The position numbers were made by a program, and so were the translations under genes. From the NCBI GenBank assembly GCA_018417955.1, contig JACTVC010000003.1, positions 3,224,001 through 3,288,000 on the forward strand: a stretch of DNA of 64,000 nt, read 5' to 3'. This DNA comes from Laccaria trichodermophora (Eukaryota > Basidiomycota > Agaricomycetes > Agaricales > Hydnangiaceae). Every line of letters starts with the position of its first letter. Positions within the stretch are counted from its first letter, which is position 1. Below, piece after piece: positions 1 to 10,322 of this stretch. The notes beneath the pieces are model-generated. The model was not told the origin of the DNA. It saw only the letters and a program-made list of their open reading frames with translations, and ran no database searches.

Positions 1-355
1 GAATCTCGGAACGATCCTTGATATATGGCCGCACGCAAAGTGATACAGAACACCATAGCTTGGGCGCTGAATGTGCCATGACACGCCAGCCATGACAAAC
101 AGCGCTAATAACGAAAGGTGTCGTCACCAGCAGAATCTTCTCCGAGTCCTGCCGTTCTGGGAGGCGGCCTTCGTGGCAAGTGAGTGAGAATACCGCAATG
201 CATAATTCAAGAGGTAGACAGAAAAAGGGGAGTTTTGAATTGCGCTGGGTTTGCAGAGGTCTTTGCTTATCGCGTAGGTCTCGTATAACGTTTTCGATGA
301 CATCCACTTCGGCTTCCAGCTCACGGATAGTGGCTGCATTCGCAGAAAAAGACAT
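1..355 (-). CDS. F-box/LRR protein, 5' part only (window edge)
   Basis: This is the first 118 codons of an F-box-like protein; the rest lies beyond the left edge. It starts MSFSANAATI, followed by a short predicted coiled coil (about residues 8-40) and an F-box-like stretch (LPFFCLPLELCIAVFSLAC, then a conserved CHGWRVMAHSAPKLW block). It closely matches the full-length copies at 38849-40414 and 50303-51910. F-box proteins are normally substrate adaptors of SCF ubiquitin ligases, with C-terminal leucine-rich repeats binding the target. The gene is divergent from the SLD5-like copy that starts at 491. No lesion is visible in this part, but whether the full gene is intact cannot be judged. Confidence 0.8.
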   Translation of the reverse strand, partial: MSFSANAATIRELEAEVDVIENVIRDLRDKQRPLQTQRNSKLPFFCLPLELCIAVFSLTCHEGRLPERQDSEKILLVTTPFVISAVCHGWRVMAHSAPKLWCSVSLCVRPYIKDRSEI

Positions 356-422
356 TCTGAGTCTGGAGATGAGCATTCAATATTCAGCATGCGAGGTTAG
401 GCAAAGAAAAAGTTCTGTCAAA

Positions 423-437
423 GGCGTACCAGTGTTG
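423..437. promoter_or_regulatory. Conserved core of F-box/SLD5 divergent promoter
   Basis: The 15-bp core GGCGTACCAGTGTTG lies between the F-box start and the SLD5-like start. The same core recurs at the same place at 36700-36714, 40475-40489, 43640-43654, 51970-51984 and 59812-59826. This marks a short bidirectional promoter region of about 100-130 bp copied with the unit. The regulatory role is inferred from position and conservation only. Confidence 0.4.
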
Positions 438-490
438 GGCTAGAGATATGTAAAACTTTGGTAAAACTCGAACTTGCGCGTTGTTTGTTC

Positions 491-1751
491 ATGCTACGCC
501 ACTGGCACCACGAAGAATTCGAGCGCCCTCCTCCCGGACGCATTAAATCCAATGATATCAACCCATCCCTCAGGCTCATCAAGAGCACACCAGAAACGCC
601 CCAAGTTGAGGAACTAATAAGGCGCTGGCTTAACGAACAACACGCCCCCGACATCTTACCCGCAGTTGCCGCTCAGGATGAGCTGCTCAACGGGATGCTC
701 GACCATCTCAGGCGCCAGGTGCGTGGATCTTCACGCGCGCCCTTGTATCTTGCGTTTGGATATAATATGAATGACAGATAGTCAGAAACCGCCCACCTCC
801 TTCGTGGTGACCCTTCTTCGTCCGAGGAGGAACATTTACGGATTATGCTCGTACAGAAGGAAATTGGAACGTATCAAGTTTATTGTGAGATGGTATGTCC
901 GTACGAGGTTGTTCAAGGTGCGTCTTACTTTTCTGTCTTTATAGAGAAATACGCCCGGTTTGTCACGCGTCCAACGCTGATGTGCAAAGACGCTTGACGG
1001 CCGAGAGGGACCACGAGAGTCGCCAGTATGTTGCCACCTTCCCTTTCCTTTTATGTCCTCACCTGCTGATCAACACCTCTCTAGACACGCTAAAATAACA
1101 GACCAGCATTTTTACCTCTATGTCCTACAAAGCCTGCCAGAAGCCCAAGCACACTTGGACGATACACCCGTGGTTTACCCATCCATGGGTTCGTACCTTC
1201 TGCCTTCTTCGTTTCTTCCATTTGATTTTCCTTTTCTCTTTTCCCGCCACTCTTCGCGTCTCCTTCCTCCCTTCCTTCCTTCCTTCCTTCCTCACTTTTC
1301 CTTCTTCCTCTTCCGGTTCCTCCCTTCTTTTCTTCCCTTCCTTTTTCCCTTAACACCCTCTTCCTTCTCTCTTTCTCCTTGATCCCTCCTTCCTTCCCCC
1401 CTTCTCGCCTCCCTTCTCTCCTACAAACATCCCTTCCTCCTTCCTACTTGCTTCACCCAACAAAAGCTAATAAAATGCACCACCAGTAACGGAGCCAGAC
1501 AAGTCGTGTCCCGTCTTCGTACATGCATTGACACGGTGTCCTGGGTTCACGATTCACGTTGCGCGAGTAAGCTTCTTCCTTCTCCCTCCCACCGCATGCT
1601 CCCTTCACCTTCGACTCTTCCTCATGCTCACGCTGACAATCACCTCATTACGCAGCGACGCGACGCTTGACATGGGAAAGTGCATATCTCACTCACACTG
1701 TACTCTGTTGTGGAACAACTCGTGGCAAGGGGGGAGGTTGAACCCATCTAA
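491..1751 (+). pseudogene. SLD5-like (GINS subunit) copy 1, broken
   Basis: The pieces of SLD5 can be followed in order: an N-terminal helix block (IRRWLNEQHAPDILPA, HLRRQ), an EIERIKFIVRWYVRTRLFK block, IEKYARFVT, a DQHFYLYVLQSLPEAQAHLDD block, a PVFVHALTRCPG block and a C-terminal LDMGK...ELI-like end with a TAA at 1749. Exons are separated by short GT-AG introns plus a C/T-rich intron of about 270 bp. Lesions: an extra G near 866 shifts the frame in the central helix block, and a 2-nt insertion (GTCACGCGTCC) shifts it again near 962. SLD5 is part of the GINS complex of the replicative helicase; a broken extra copy is unlikely to supply that function. The downstream region is cut at 1800 by the giant transposon. 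Confidence 0.75.
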
Positions 1752-1800
1752 TGTAATTTACAATTATGTACTACAATTCGTGCATGCATGAACAGCTTAT

Positions 1801-1851
1801 CACTTGAGACAGGGCCTAATATGCGCCACGAACAAAGGTACCTCCATAATT
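1801..1851 (+). repeat. Left terminal inverted repeat of the giant element
   Basis: It begins CACTTGAGACAGGGCCTAAT and ends with AAAGGTACCTCCATAATT. It pairs with 31701-31751 at 43 of 51 positions, with mismatches concentrated at positions 21-31. TAT immediately precedes it. Confidence 0.85.
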
Positions 1852-2431
1852 ATCAATGGTAGCAAAGTAAGGAAATACATTTGATATGAATGCATTATTG
1901 TTACAAAATTTTGAATGCGTGAAACAAATTGTGTCAAGAACATATTTTTCATCCACATTATAAAAAAGAAAAGCGATCACTTCTAAAATAAGGGTTTTGG
2001 ATTTGGGAGTTGTCCTGATCTTTGTTATTACTCTGCTTTTGTGATCAATAATGGAAGCGATCCATTTTCGGGAACTGATTTGAGAACAAAAGAAAATTAA
2101 TATTTCCCATATGTTTCGGATACAGATTGTCACTAAGTTAGATAAAAGGTGACGAACATATATTTGTTGTCACAATGATAATAAGAAAAGCATTATTTAT
2201 CTCAGTCATATTTACCAGTATATTTTAAAAAAGTCCTCTGTTCACAATGAGTGGCCCATGAGTGGGCCCAATGAGCAGGCACTCGGTTCAACTCACGTTT
2301 GGTGATTGTTCATACACTAAATACAGTTGATTTCATCTAGATACAGTTGAACAAAGAAAGATAAGTGTACTGCTGATGTCCAAAATGTAAATATTCGTTG
2401 CCTCAAGAAATTTGCTTGCGAGTACCCATCT
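1852..2431. other. AT-rich subterminal region, no gene seen
   Basis: No convincing coding region is visible. A minus-strand reading frame (1816-2133, 105 codons) has no recognisable homology and includes the terminal repeat. At 2247-2285 there are short G-rich direct repeats of the type TGAGTGG / TGAGCAGGC. They lie about 450 bp from the left end and resemble those at 31240-31301, about 450 bp from the right end. Confidence 0.4.
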
Positions 2432-4330
2432 CTATGTCTCCCTGCCCCTATCCTCCGGTTCCCCACTCTGCACAGGAACAACACCCAAACTCATCTCCAC
2501 ATCCACCCTCATCTCACCCCGTTCCTTGCCGTACCTCATCAACATTTTTATTATCATCACAAAATAGATCATCCCCAGTACCAACAGCCCCATGATAACC
2601 ACCTGTGGACCCAAAGCCACTGTTGCTGGTGCACGGGAGGAAGGATCGTTCCCTGATCCCTTGAACCAGATGAATGAGAGTATGGATGCAAGGAAGAGGA
2701 TCATCGACCTGTGAGGAAGGAAAAAAAAGAAGGAAGCGTGAGGCTGAGCAAAGAAACTAAAGGTTAAGAATACCAAGACGTCGATACTGCGGGCATCACC
2801 AGGAAGACCCAAATATTCCACCATGTAGCAGTACTTGTCCACCTTACTTCCTACCAGGCTGATTTAATTAAAACCTTTTTTTCCCTTTATTCTGTGACAT
2901 GAACATGCACCTCATCCCATCTCGATGATTCAAACATGCTCCTCATAGTTCCAAACTTTACCATATATATAGTCCCATACAAAAGACTCATCAAAGCGCA
3001 TACTAACGAAAGCAGCGCAATGTCTTTCGTAACCAGGTCGTCGGCCACTTGGCATATTTGCAATAACGCTAAAATAGTCCTACGATGTATTTTTAGTTCT
3101 GCCGTATTTATAGACAAAAAAGTTAACGCACGGAGTCAAAAAAGCAGATACGCCACTCAGAACCTTCCATTGCCTCAACAACGAATCAAAATACGAACCC
3201 GATGCAGTAGTCCTCGAAGAATACATCCTAGGCAATCTCAGCAGCAATAAATTGTGATATATCTGCTTGGGTAACAGTCGTGCAGCTTCGCAGAATGACT
3301 TCGCAGTAATACCATCACGGTCGGAGAGGCCGTTCGACAATGAATTGAAGGAAGGGTTAAAGATGTTCATTGAACCTGAGATCGGGCCAGCGTCCGTCTC
3401 TGGGTTGACATCTCCAGTACCAGGGTAAAACCGAGCCCAACTCGTCTGTATCTGCGCAAGCCATCTGAACGCGTTCCTATATGCAAACCTCTCTTCTGGA
3501 ATGGGGGAAGATGCACGCAATATATCAGTGTGAGCATGAATAGCTTAGCATGTAATCTCACCTCCATCCATCCACACGACCACCTCTACTTCTTCCATTT
3601 CTGCAACTGAGCCCTCTCTTTCGGTTGTTGCGGATATGTGTTCTCTTTCAGTTGTCGCTAATATGTGTTCTCCTTCCGTTATCGCGGATATGTGCTCTCT
3701 TTCGGTTGTCGCTGATACATGTTCTCCTTCCGTTATTGCAGATACGTGTTCTCCTTCCGTTGTCGCTAATACGTGTTCTCCTTCCGTTGTCGCAGATACG
3801 TGTTTTCCTTCCGTTGTCGCGGATTCATGTTCTCTTTCAGTTGTCGCAGATATGTGTTTGAAGTCCATTACAGCCGCTTTATGGGAGGAGGAAGTGTGAG
3901 TGTGACACAATCGCACTGCCAATGTCGCGTGTGGCAGCGTAGCTGGTTCTCTCAGGCTCTCTGGCGCATCCTTGCTCTTTGTCCTTCTCGCGCTCCATCT
4001 CCTGTCAATAAGGTCCAGCGCCATACGTTTCTCTGCCATGACTTTGTTCATCTCCTGTATCGAGCGCTTACACTCTCCTGATTGGGTCTCTTCGGGAGTT
4101 TTGGGAGTGAGACACGGAGGTACGTGAAACCAGATGAGATGACCAACGGTTCGCGTATTTCGAATGACATCTGACCAATACGTCTGACCCAGCCAGTAAC
4201 GTTCGTACCTATGACAGATTTAGGAGCAGTTGATGCAAAGACTTGAGAGAAACGCACCCGCTCATGGCCCTGTATTAGATGACAAAACCGATTACGATGC
4301 CTACATGTCCTAAGTATGAGCGGTGCCTTT
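2432..4330 (-). CDS. Agaricomycete multi-TM membrane protein (WW/TM family)
   Basis: This is a multi-exon gene whose 3' end is at 2432. In order one can read GHERVRFSQVF near 4260, a repeat-rich exon (3545-4051), LLPKQIYHNLLLLRLPRMYSSR near 3250, then hydrophobic segments ALLSLVCALMSLLYGTIYMVKF (about 2990), SMILFLASILSFIWF (about 2690) and a last one, VIMGLLVLGMIYFVMIIKML. This order matches an uncharacterised basidiomycete membrane-protein family, many members of which carry an N-terminal WW domain. I could not see a WW domain here. Exon borders around 2710-2780 do not resolve into a consistent frame, so the gene may be damaged. The 5' end is uncertain; a reading frame at 4812-5072 could be an N-terminal exon. 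Function unknown. Confidence 0.5.
3614..3856 (-). repeat. Nine 27-bp in-frame tandem repeats
   Basis: Nine copies of a 27-bp unit encode nine-residue repeats of the form H(V/I)SATTEGE/ERE within the exon at 3545-4051. All copies keep the reading frame and vary by point changes. The peptide is charged, low in complexity and probably disordered. Confidence 0.8.
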
Positions 4331-4398
4331 GACAACCATGACCCGCTCTGTTGGTGTTCTTTAGGTGAGTGCACCCTTCCCACTTTACTCATCACCAC

Positions 4399-5254
4399 AG
4401 CACGTGTTGTGAAGTGGATGCACGGGATAGGCAGGAATCAGTTGGTGGCTGTATATCGCAGTACTGTGTAACCGACGACAATATGGTAATATTATACTGG
4501 GAATCTAAATGCAGGTGTCATTGCCAACTGGCCCATTACTTCGTCACAGTGTTCTGCCTCCTGAGTTCCTGCCTGACAATGCCGACCACCAGTTGATGTT
4601 TTTTCTGTAAGAAAGTGTATTTTTCCTTGGCCTAATATATCGTTAGAACATCAGTGAGGCAGTTCATTGTCACAACAAACCTTTTCATAAACAGCATCCA
4701 GCGCTGAAGTGCTTTGCTTCGAAAAGCAAACCTTCGCTTTGAGATGATCTTTGATTAAGCCACCTACAAACAGCTGTAAGATACTCATCAGGAAAGCTCA
4801 AATTCAGCCAGTTATGTACGACCAACCTGGATGCTTGATAACTCAGTATCAGTGATACCAGACTCTGCGAGCCGAGTTTCACTTTCGCAGGAGCCCTCGC
4901 GGAGTACTTCGGCAAGGGGAAAACTGGTTTTCAGTGTACTGGGCGGCAGAGTGAGAAGGCGCTCTGGGCTGAATTTCACTTGAAGTGTCAGGGGAGAGTA
5001 GTGATGTTGGATTCGAACACGCCTGGAAGAAACACAGTCACAGCTGCAAGGCATGATGAGATTAGAGAACATGCCACATGATGGAACCTTTATAGGAGCC
5101 GATGCTTTGTATTCTGGGAGAGGAAACTGAGGGGTATTATATTCTGTTGCTTGACGGCCTTGATAAATCGGGAAGGGTTTACTGCCTAAAAAGGAAGTCG
5201 TTATCTGCGTATTCTGAATGATTTTGTTTTGGAACTCAACAACTCCCCTTCACA
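4399..5254. other. Region between divergent genes, possible 5' exon
   Basis: No firmly identified gene. On the minus strand 4812-5072 is open and ends at a plausible GT donor, so it could be the N-terminal exon of the membrane-protein gene. The stretch just before 5255 would then be a divergent promoter shared with the SAP-like gene. Confidence 0.3.
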
Positions 5255-6050
5255 ATGTCTCCTTCGACAATAGATGATGTGCGAGTGATCTATGAACGAA
5301 CAGTCGTCCCTCGAACAGCATACAAACGCTTCCAAAAGGCAATCCTTCAGACACTGTGTGAAGAGAAGGGGATCCATGTAAGAAGCACTGCCATTCGGTC
5401 CACTAGTCCAAAAAAAGACGACTACATCAGGGCATTGCTGGACCAGGTAAGTACCTACACTATCGATCATTCAGCAAGCTGAGAAAAACCTGTAGAATAA
5501 AAAAGCTCACAACAAGGAGGCCGAACCAGCCATGGTGCAAGAAGTCGTTATGTTGCCACTGCGAGACGTCATGGAACAAGCTCCAAGTCGACAAGTAATA
5601 CCTGAAGAAATGGACACTGACATAACAGAGAGGTGAATGCTGAAAAATAGGCATAAATGTCAAAGACTTACATTTCAAAGCTTTCTTATTGCTTTAGCAG
5701 AAACTCATACCCCTTCGCCAGGGCCGCCAGATCCTGTAGTGCACATCCGGCTCTACAATCGAGCTAAAGATTGGAATCACACCTGTGAAATTGACTTTCA
5801 ATGTGACAGTGATGGCAGCATTGACCTCCTGAAGCTGCAGAAAACTTTTGGAACTGGAAAGCTACAAGTACGTGAGCACAAATAACATTAATAACTGCAA
5901 ATACAATACCATCAGTAGGTTTTGGAACCGTGTCACCGCCATCCTTTCTTTGAGTATACTCCAGGCATTCTTCAGGCAGAAGATTTGGAAGACCTGATGT
6001 ATGACAATATTCTACGAGTTACGGAACAGGATGGCGTAGTTACATGGTAG
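5255..6050 (+). CDS. Small SAP-like protein, 215 aa, four exons
   Basis: Exons 5255-5446, 5496-5632, 5681-5867 and 5919-6050 join without a frame error using GT-AG introns of 48-51 nt and end in TAG. Residues about 22-64 (KAILQTLCEEKGIHVRSTAI, then SPKKDDYIRALLD) have the helix-turn-helix spacing of a SAP motif, which usually binds DNA, but the match is weak. Residues about 110-170 form a compact region (VVHIRLYNRAKDWNHTCEID) that I do not recognise. The third exon start was chosen because only the AG at 5679-5680 keeps the frame. The gene is convergent with the WD40 gene ending at 6082. It is one of the few cargo genes with no visible lesion. Confidence 0.6.
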
Positions 6051-6081
6051 CTAAAGGTACGAGGATATCGAGTGACTCACA

Positions 6082-7632
6082 TTACAACTTAGGTGAAGTT
6101 AGTAGTAGTTTGTGGACATATAATATAACTGCGATGACAAATGTATATTTGAGGACTATCCAAAGCTTGCTGTTGGGAGGAGGTGATTGCTGCTTGGGTT
6201 GCTCCTCAGCCTCCACCTGAAATCATCATGAACACAGAGATCCAAATCGTGAGGCAAAACTCACCACTTTCATTGCCCATATCTTTATTTTAATGTCGTT
6301 GGCATCTGAGGAACCTGTTGCCAGGGTGCAAGATTTGCCCATGGAGAGAGCCTTTTTCGCGATCAATGGCAAGGCAATTTTGAAAAAAAAGAAAAAAAGG
6401 CTTACATCCACAGTTTGAACCAGACTTCCAGCTTACGAAGAAGTCAGCCTTTGAACAACTTCACCAAAGGGGAGAAAACGTACCATTGCCATGCTGCAGA
6501 ATGCTGGTCATGATTCCCATCTTAAGGTCATAGACCCTGGCATATCCGTCATTGCTACCAACGATAATTACACTGCCGTTCAGTGCCGAGGCGATGGTCA
6601 ATGAAACGTTGCGGATTTATGCTTGAAGGAGCGCAATGGTTGACCAGGGGGCATTGCGTAAATGTCAATGCCATCTATCAAATTGGTGACGACAAGGGAG
6701 TGACCATCGCTACTGACGATAGAATAACTGCTACGGAAGCGTTAGCTCGTGTTGAACAGGGAAAAAGAGTGGAATGGCACACACATGCAGGTCAGAAGCT
6801 GCTGACTCCACCTCATCATCCAGGGCGAAACTTGATATCCTATTCTAAGATTGTAGGTTAGCCAGAAGACAGAGCTCCTTGGGGGAGTGACATACACTTC
6901 ATGAGAGTCAAGGAAACTGACGCAAAGGTCATGACCACCATTGAGGAATGAGACACAGCAAGCAATCGAGCCCCTCTGGCCGGTTGTGATAATATTGGAC
7001 ATCAAGACTGAACTATGGTAAGTGATCTTTCGAAATAAAGCACTGACGATGCTTACAGTCTTTATTTAACTCCCAGATCTTGACACAACCGCTCCCAACG
7101 GTAGCAAGCCGGCTGAAGGTGGAGTCGAATGCCATATCATCGATTGGCCCATCGTGAGTGGGTGTTGAGAACACGTAGTCAAAGTGATTCTGTGATTGAT
7201 TAGACAACATTGACGAGGCCTCTATTGATGGTTTAGCTACGTACCTTGAACCGCTTATAAGTGAACAGTGTACCGTCAGCTGCGCAAAAGGCGAACACGT
7301 TTGTAGCGCAGCACTCTGGGGTGGATGTCCAGATCACAGCCGATATGGGTCCATTGAACGTGACAGAGATCTTCTGCTCTGCCAAGCCATTCACCAGATC
7401 CCAAATGATGAGTAAAGCATCGTCTGCTGAAGAGAATGGTAAATTAATAGTGTTAGACACTCGAATTGACTTACCACCACTTAAAAGTTTGGACCCGTCG
7501 GAGCTGAACTTGATGGAATTGATCGCTTTTGTGTGTCCAGAGAGGACGCATTTGCAGTCAAACTGGATCGTAATCAGCATAGTTTTTGACTAGTCCCACA
7601 CTGCTTACTGAGGGCAGGCAAGCAGGATTCAT
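6082..7632 (-). pseudogene. WD40-repeat protein with C-terminal TM segment, probable frameshift
   Basis: The start (MNPACLPS) is followed by an intron and FDCKCVLSGHTKAINSIKF, an exon structure shared with the WD40 gene at 26829-28430. Further blocks are LLIIWDLVNG, ISVTFNGPISAVIW, FAFCAADGTLF, LATVGSGCVKIWEL, VVTNLIDGIDIY, IIVGSNDGYARVYD and IKIKIWAMK. The C-terminus has one hydrophobic segment (LWIVLKYTFVIAVILYV) and stops at 6084-6082. Near 6592 the frame must change between FKHKS and NVSLTIA, so a small deletion has probably broken the gene. WD40 propellers are protein-interaction scaffolds; this tail-anchored basidiomycete family has no known role. Confidence 0.6.
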
Positions 7633-8783
7633 TTGTTGAGATACAATGGAGGGTGGTCTGCAATTGCAGGTGAATACTTATGAGCGATGACACGATGACC
7701 ACGATCAAAATACTTACATTCTATCATAAAGACATATGCTGCAGTGGGTTGCTACGACGAATCCGCCCTTGCCAACCGAATGTTTTGTATTTTTCGACTT
7801 ATTGTATTTTGTTACACTGGTTCCTGACGAATCTATACATAATGATGTGACTTTACATTCTACTATAAATCATGTTTGTAAACTACAAAGTTCAGTCAAA
7901 GAGGCAGGAAGAGAAGGAGGAGACAGAGGAGGTGGGAGGTGGAAGAGAAAGGGGAAAGCCAGGAGGGTGGAATGACGGACATAGACAGACAACTTTAGGG
8001 CGTGCCAATTGGATAGTCGGTAATTTCCGCTTTCTGAAGCACGTGTGGCTAGCCCTAAATTTTTGAAGCGACAGCCCTAAAGTGGTCAGTACATATAACG
8101 CCAAGTCCGAAAGCTTTTTTCCTCTTTCCATTCGCTTACCTTACCTTCATGTGATAACTAATACTAGTTCCCCCTCGTGATACCCTTGCACTCTCTCTTG
8201 TCCCTTCCACTCTTTCATCTGTAGTTATTATGCGTAGATATATGGTAGATAATAAATGTAGAATAGTCAGGTACTGGTCAAGAATGATCGAAGAAAACAA
8301 AAGCATTCATTTGAATGGATGTCTCCATTTTGAAGTGGAGTAAGTACAACAAAGTGTGATCACCCGACCATGGCTGATTGCACATATAAGCAGGGTAGAA
8401 ATACAAGATATTGTGAGTCATATCACCCTCGTATTGTCGTCATGGTGCTCAGGGCAACTATCCAGTATTTTTCATGGTAAGTTTCAACTGTTCTGTAGCA
8501 GCATGCCAAATTTATTGTCTCTTTAGTTTCCGGTCCCCCATTGAAACATTCAGGTTGATGTTGGTCCAATTCTAAAGTACGTGTCAATCGCTTGAAAATG
8601 GCTATTTCATCATTGCCGGATAGGACATTTTTATTTATTGTTCACCTCACTGAGTCAAATACCGATGTTGCTATACACGAATAACACCCTCAGTTCCTAA
8701 CTCTTGACTCTCATCTTTCATAATGAAAAACTTCATGAGTCACTTACTTTCTTTGATCCATCCTGGCCCTTATCGCCTCATAG
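7633..8783. other. Upstream region of WD40 gene, part of a duplicated block
   Basis: No coding region was recognised apart from a possible short first exon of the WD40 gene. Positions 7690-7880 recur at 12970-13168, and 7876-8783 recur at 17045-17976. The part at 8230-8480 also matches 25980-26240 on the opposite strand. The point 7872-7882 (TGTTTGTAAAC) is the uninterrupted version of the site where the foldback element sits in the second copy. Confidence 0.6.
7992..8083 (+). mobile_element. 92-bp MITE-like sequence with ACTTTAGGG ends
   Basis: It starts ACTTTAGGGCGTGCC and ends GACAGCCCTAAAGT, giving inverted ends ACTTTAGGGC. Related copies are at 17164-17255 and, with an internal duplication of the end, at 26390-26493. 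A half copy lies near 28483-28495. All lie beside WD40 genes, so they might instead be part of a conserved promoter. No clear target duplication was found. Confidence 0.4.
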
Positions 8784-9849
8784 GTTGCCTCTATCAATAA
8801 GCTCGTTGGTCATACCCACAAGATCAGATGGCTCAGCCTTGACAATGACAAATCGTTCCTGCTCAGCACTGGTGAGTTGTCTTCTTCGGAGTTGAATTTA
8901 CTGCCTAATCTGTGATTATTCAGCCAAGGACAGTATCATTGTTTGGGACCTCAAACTCCGAACACATCAGGTCATTACCAACTCACCCAACTTAAATCTT
9001 CCTGCCATTTGGACGCCGCTTCGAATGGACATGTTCACGATGGGCTTCGTATGTGGAATGGAAGGTGGGGAACTTCATGTGTTCTGCCGCCGCTCACCAG
9101 AGGTTTGTCGTCAGTCTGTTCTTTCGCCGTGATCTAACCATGTCCCATTTAGTGTACGTTCCATGAAGTTCTTGATCTTGACGATGAAGAAGCAAAGGAC
9201 CGTATTTTCAACTACCTTTCATATTGTGATCAACAACAACGTAAGCTCTTTCCATCATCTGAACCTGTCAATCATTAACATATGCCTTATAGGCCGTGCA
9301 CCTACAAATGAGTCATTTCCCGAGGTACAAGTATTTTGGGGTACTGGTACCATGCACATCAAAGCTACACCCGAGCCAGGCATTATTGAAATTCAGCAGG
9401 TGAGTCCAGGGTTTGTGGTTTCCCTGCAGTTATTGAACTGTGTGAAGGTTGAGCGATCCCGTCCTGTTGTTGGAGATAGAAGGATTCAGGAACCCAGTCA
9501 GAGTGATGGGAAGGGATACACTGAACCAGCCCGCCAGGTCGAAGTCTTGGAACCACCCCACCAGGTCGAAGCCTTGGAACCACCCCGCCAGGTCGAAGCC
9601 TTGGAAACTGCTGAGTGGTCACCTGGCTTTCGCCTTGGCCAGTTTCTTCAGTTTTTTCTTTTCAGATGCTTTCTTTACGCCATTCTTCAGGCTACATTTA
9701 ATCAGCCTTTTTCCTTTTTAAAGTTTATCCTTCCTTTATTATACGTGTTCGCTGTCATTTACGCTCCCTGTCGTGATAGTCAGCTTTTTTCCATTTCAAT
9801 GTTTATCATTACTTTATTATACACATACTTTGTATGGCTTCTCGGCTGA
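8784..9849 (+). CDS. WD40-repeat protein with TM tail, copy 1 of duplicated block
   Basis: Exons 8784-8871, 8924-9102, 9153-9240, 9293-9399 and 9448-9849 join in frame. The 88-nt first listed exon has the same length as its counterparts in the other WD40 genes here. Visible blocks: INKLVGHTHKIRWLSL, DSIIVWDLKLRTHQVI, MGFVCGMEGGELHVFCR, then FHEVLDLDDEEAKDRIF and ESFPEVQVFWGTGTMHIKA. The last exon carries three 9-residue repeats (RQVEVLEPP type) and a hydrophobic tail (FLKFILPLLYVFAVIYA and FIITLLYTYFVWLL). The true start codon was not found; a short first exon should lie upstream. The protein is shorter than the 6082-7632 relative and may lack the later blades. Confidence 0.55.
9532..9612 (+). 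repeat. Three 27-bp in-frame repeats
   Basis: Three copies encode RQVEVLEPP, HQVEALEPP and RQVEALET(A) in the WD40-TM gene. The second copy of the block keeps the same three repeats (about 18725-18805). Confidence 0.8.
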
Positions 9850-10322
9850 GAAGCATTTGTAGATAATGTAGGCCATTTATCGACAATGCAATGCGAACAG
9901 TTCGTATATATGGAATGAACGGACAAGAATGCCTACGAATACTAGTATATCTCGAATTTTGAAAGTCTTGGGAATCTCGAAATTTGAGCAGTCAGGCACA
10001 ACTACAACTACTTAATGAAAACAAAAAGGTGAACAGGGGAATGGAGATATCTCCAAGCGGTGTCAGCACAAGAAAGCTGAATCATTTGGCAGCTAATTGT
10101 GCATCTTTACGACGTACTTGTCGGTCACGTCGACTCATACCGTTCCTAGGAAGTGTTGGCATGACACCGTACGCTTGACATCCTCTCAAGTCTGAATGTA
10201 CGTCATTTAGATATTTAATTGTTTTGGAAACTTATTGTCGTAGCATTTGCAGCTGTCCCTGCTAAGAATTTGTATATATCCCATCGTCACCTTACCAGTG
10301 CCCATCATTTCCCATTCATATC

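Noticed and set aside
124..390. Minus-strand 88-codon frame overlapping the F-box start, repeated at each F-box copy
   Set aside because: It is the same DNA as the F-box N-terminus read one frame off; the true frame is fixed by the full-length copies.
9383..9622. 79-codon minus-strand frame with PRLRPGGVV repeats, also at 18576-18815
   Set aside because: Antisense shadow of the 27-bp repeats in the WD40-TM genes.
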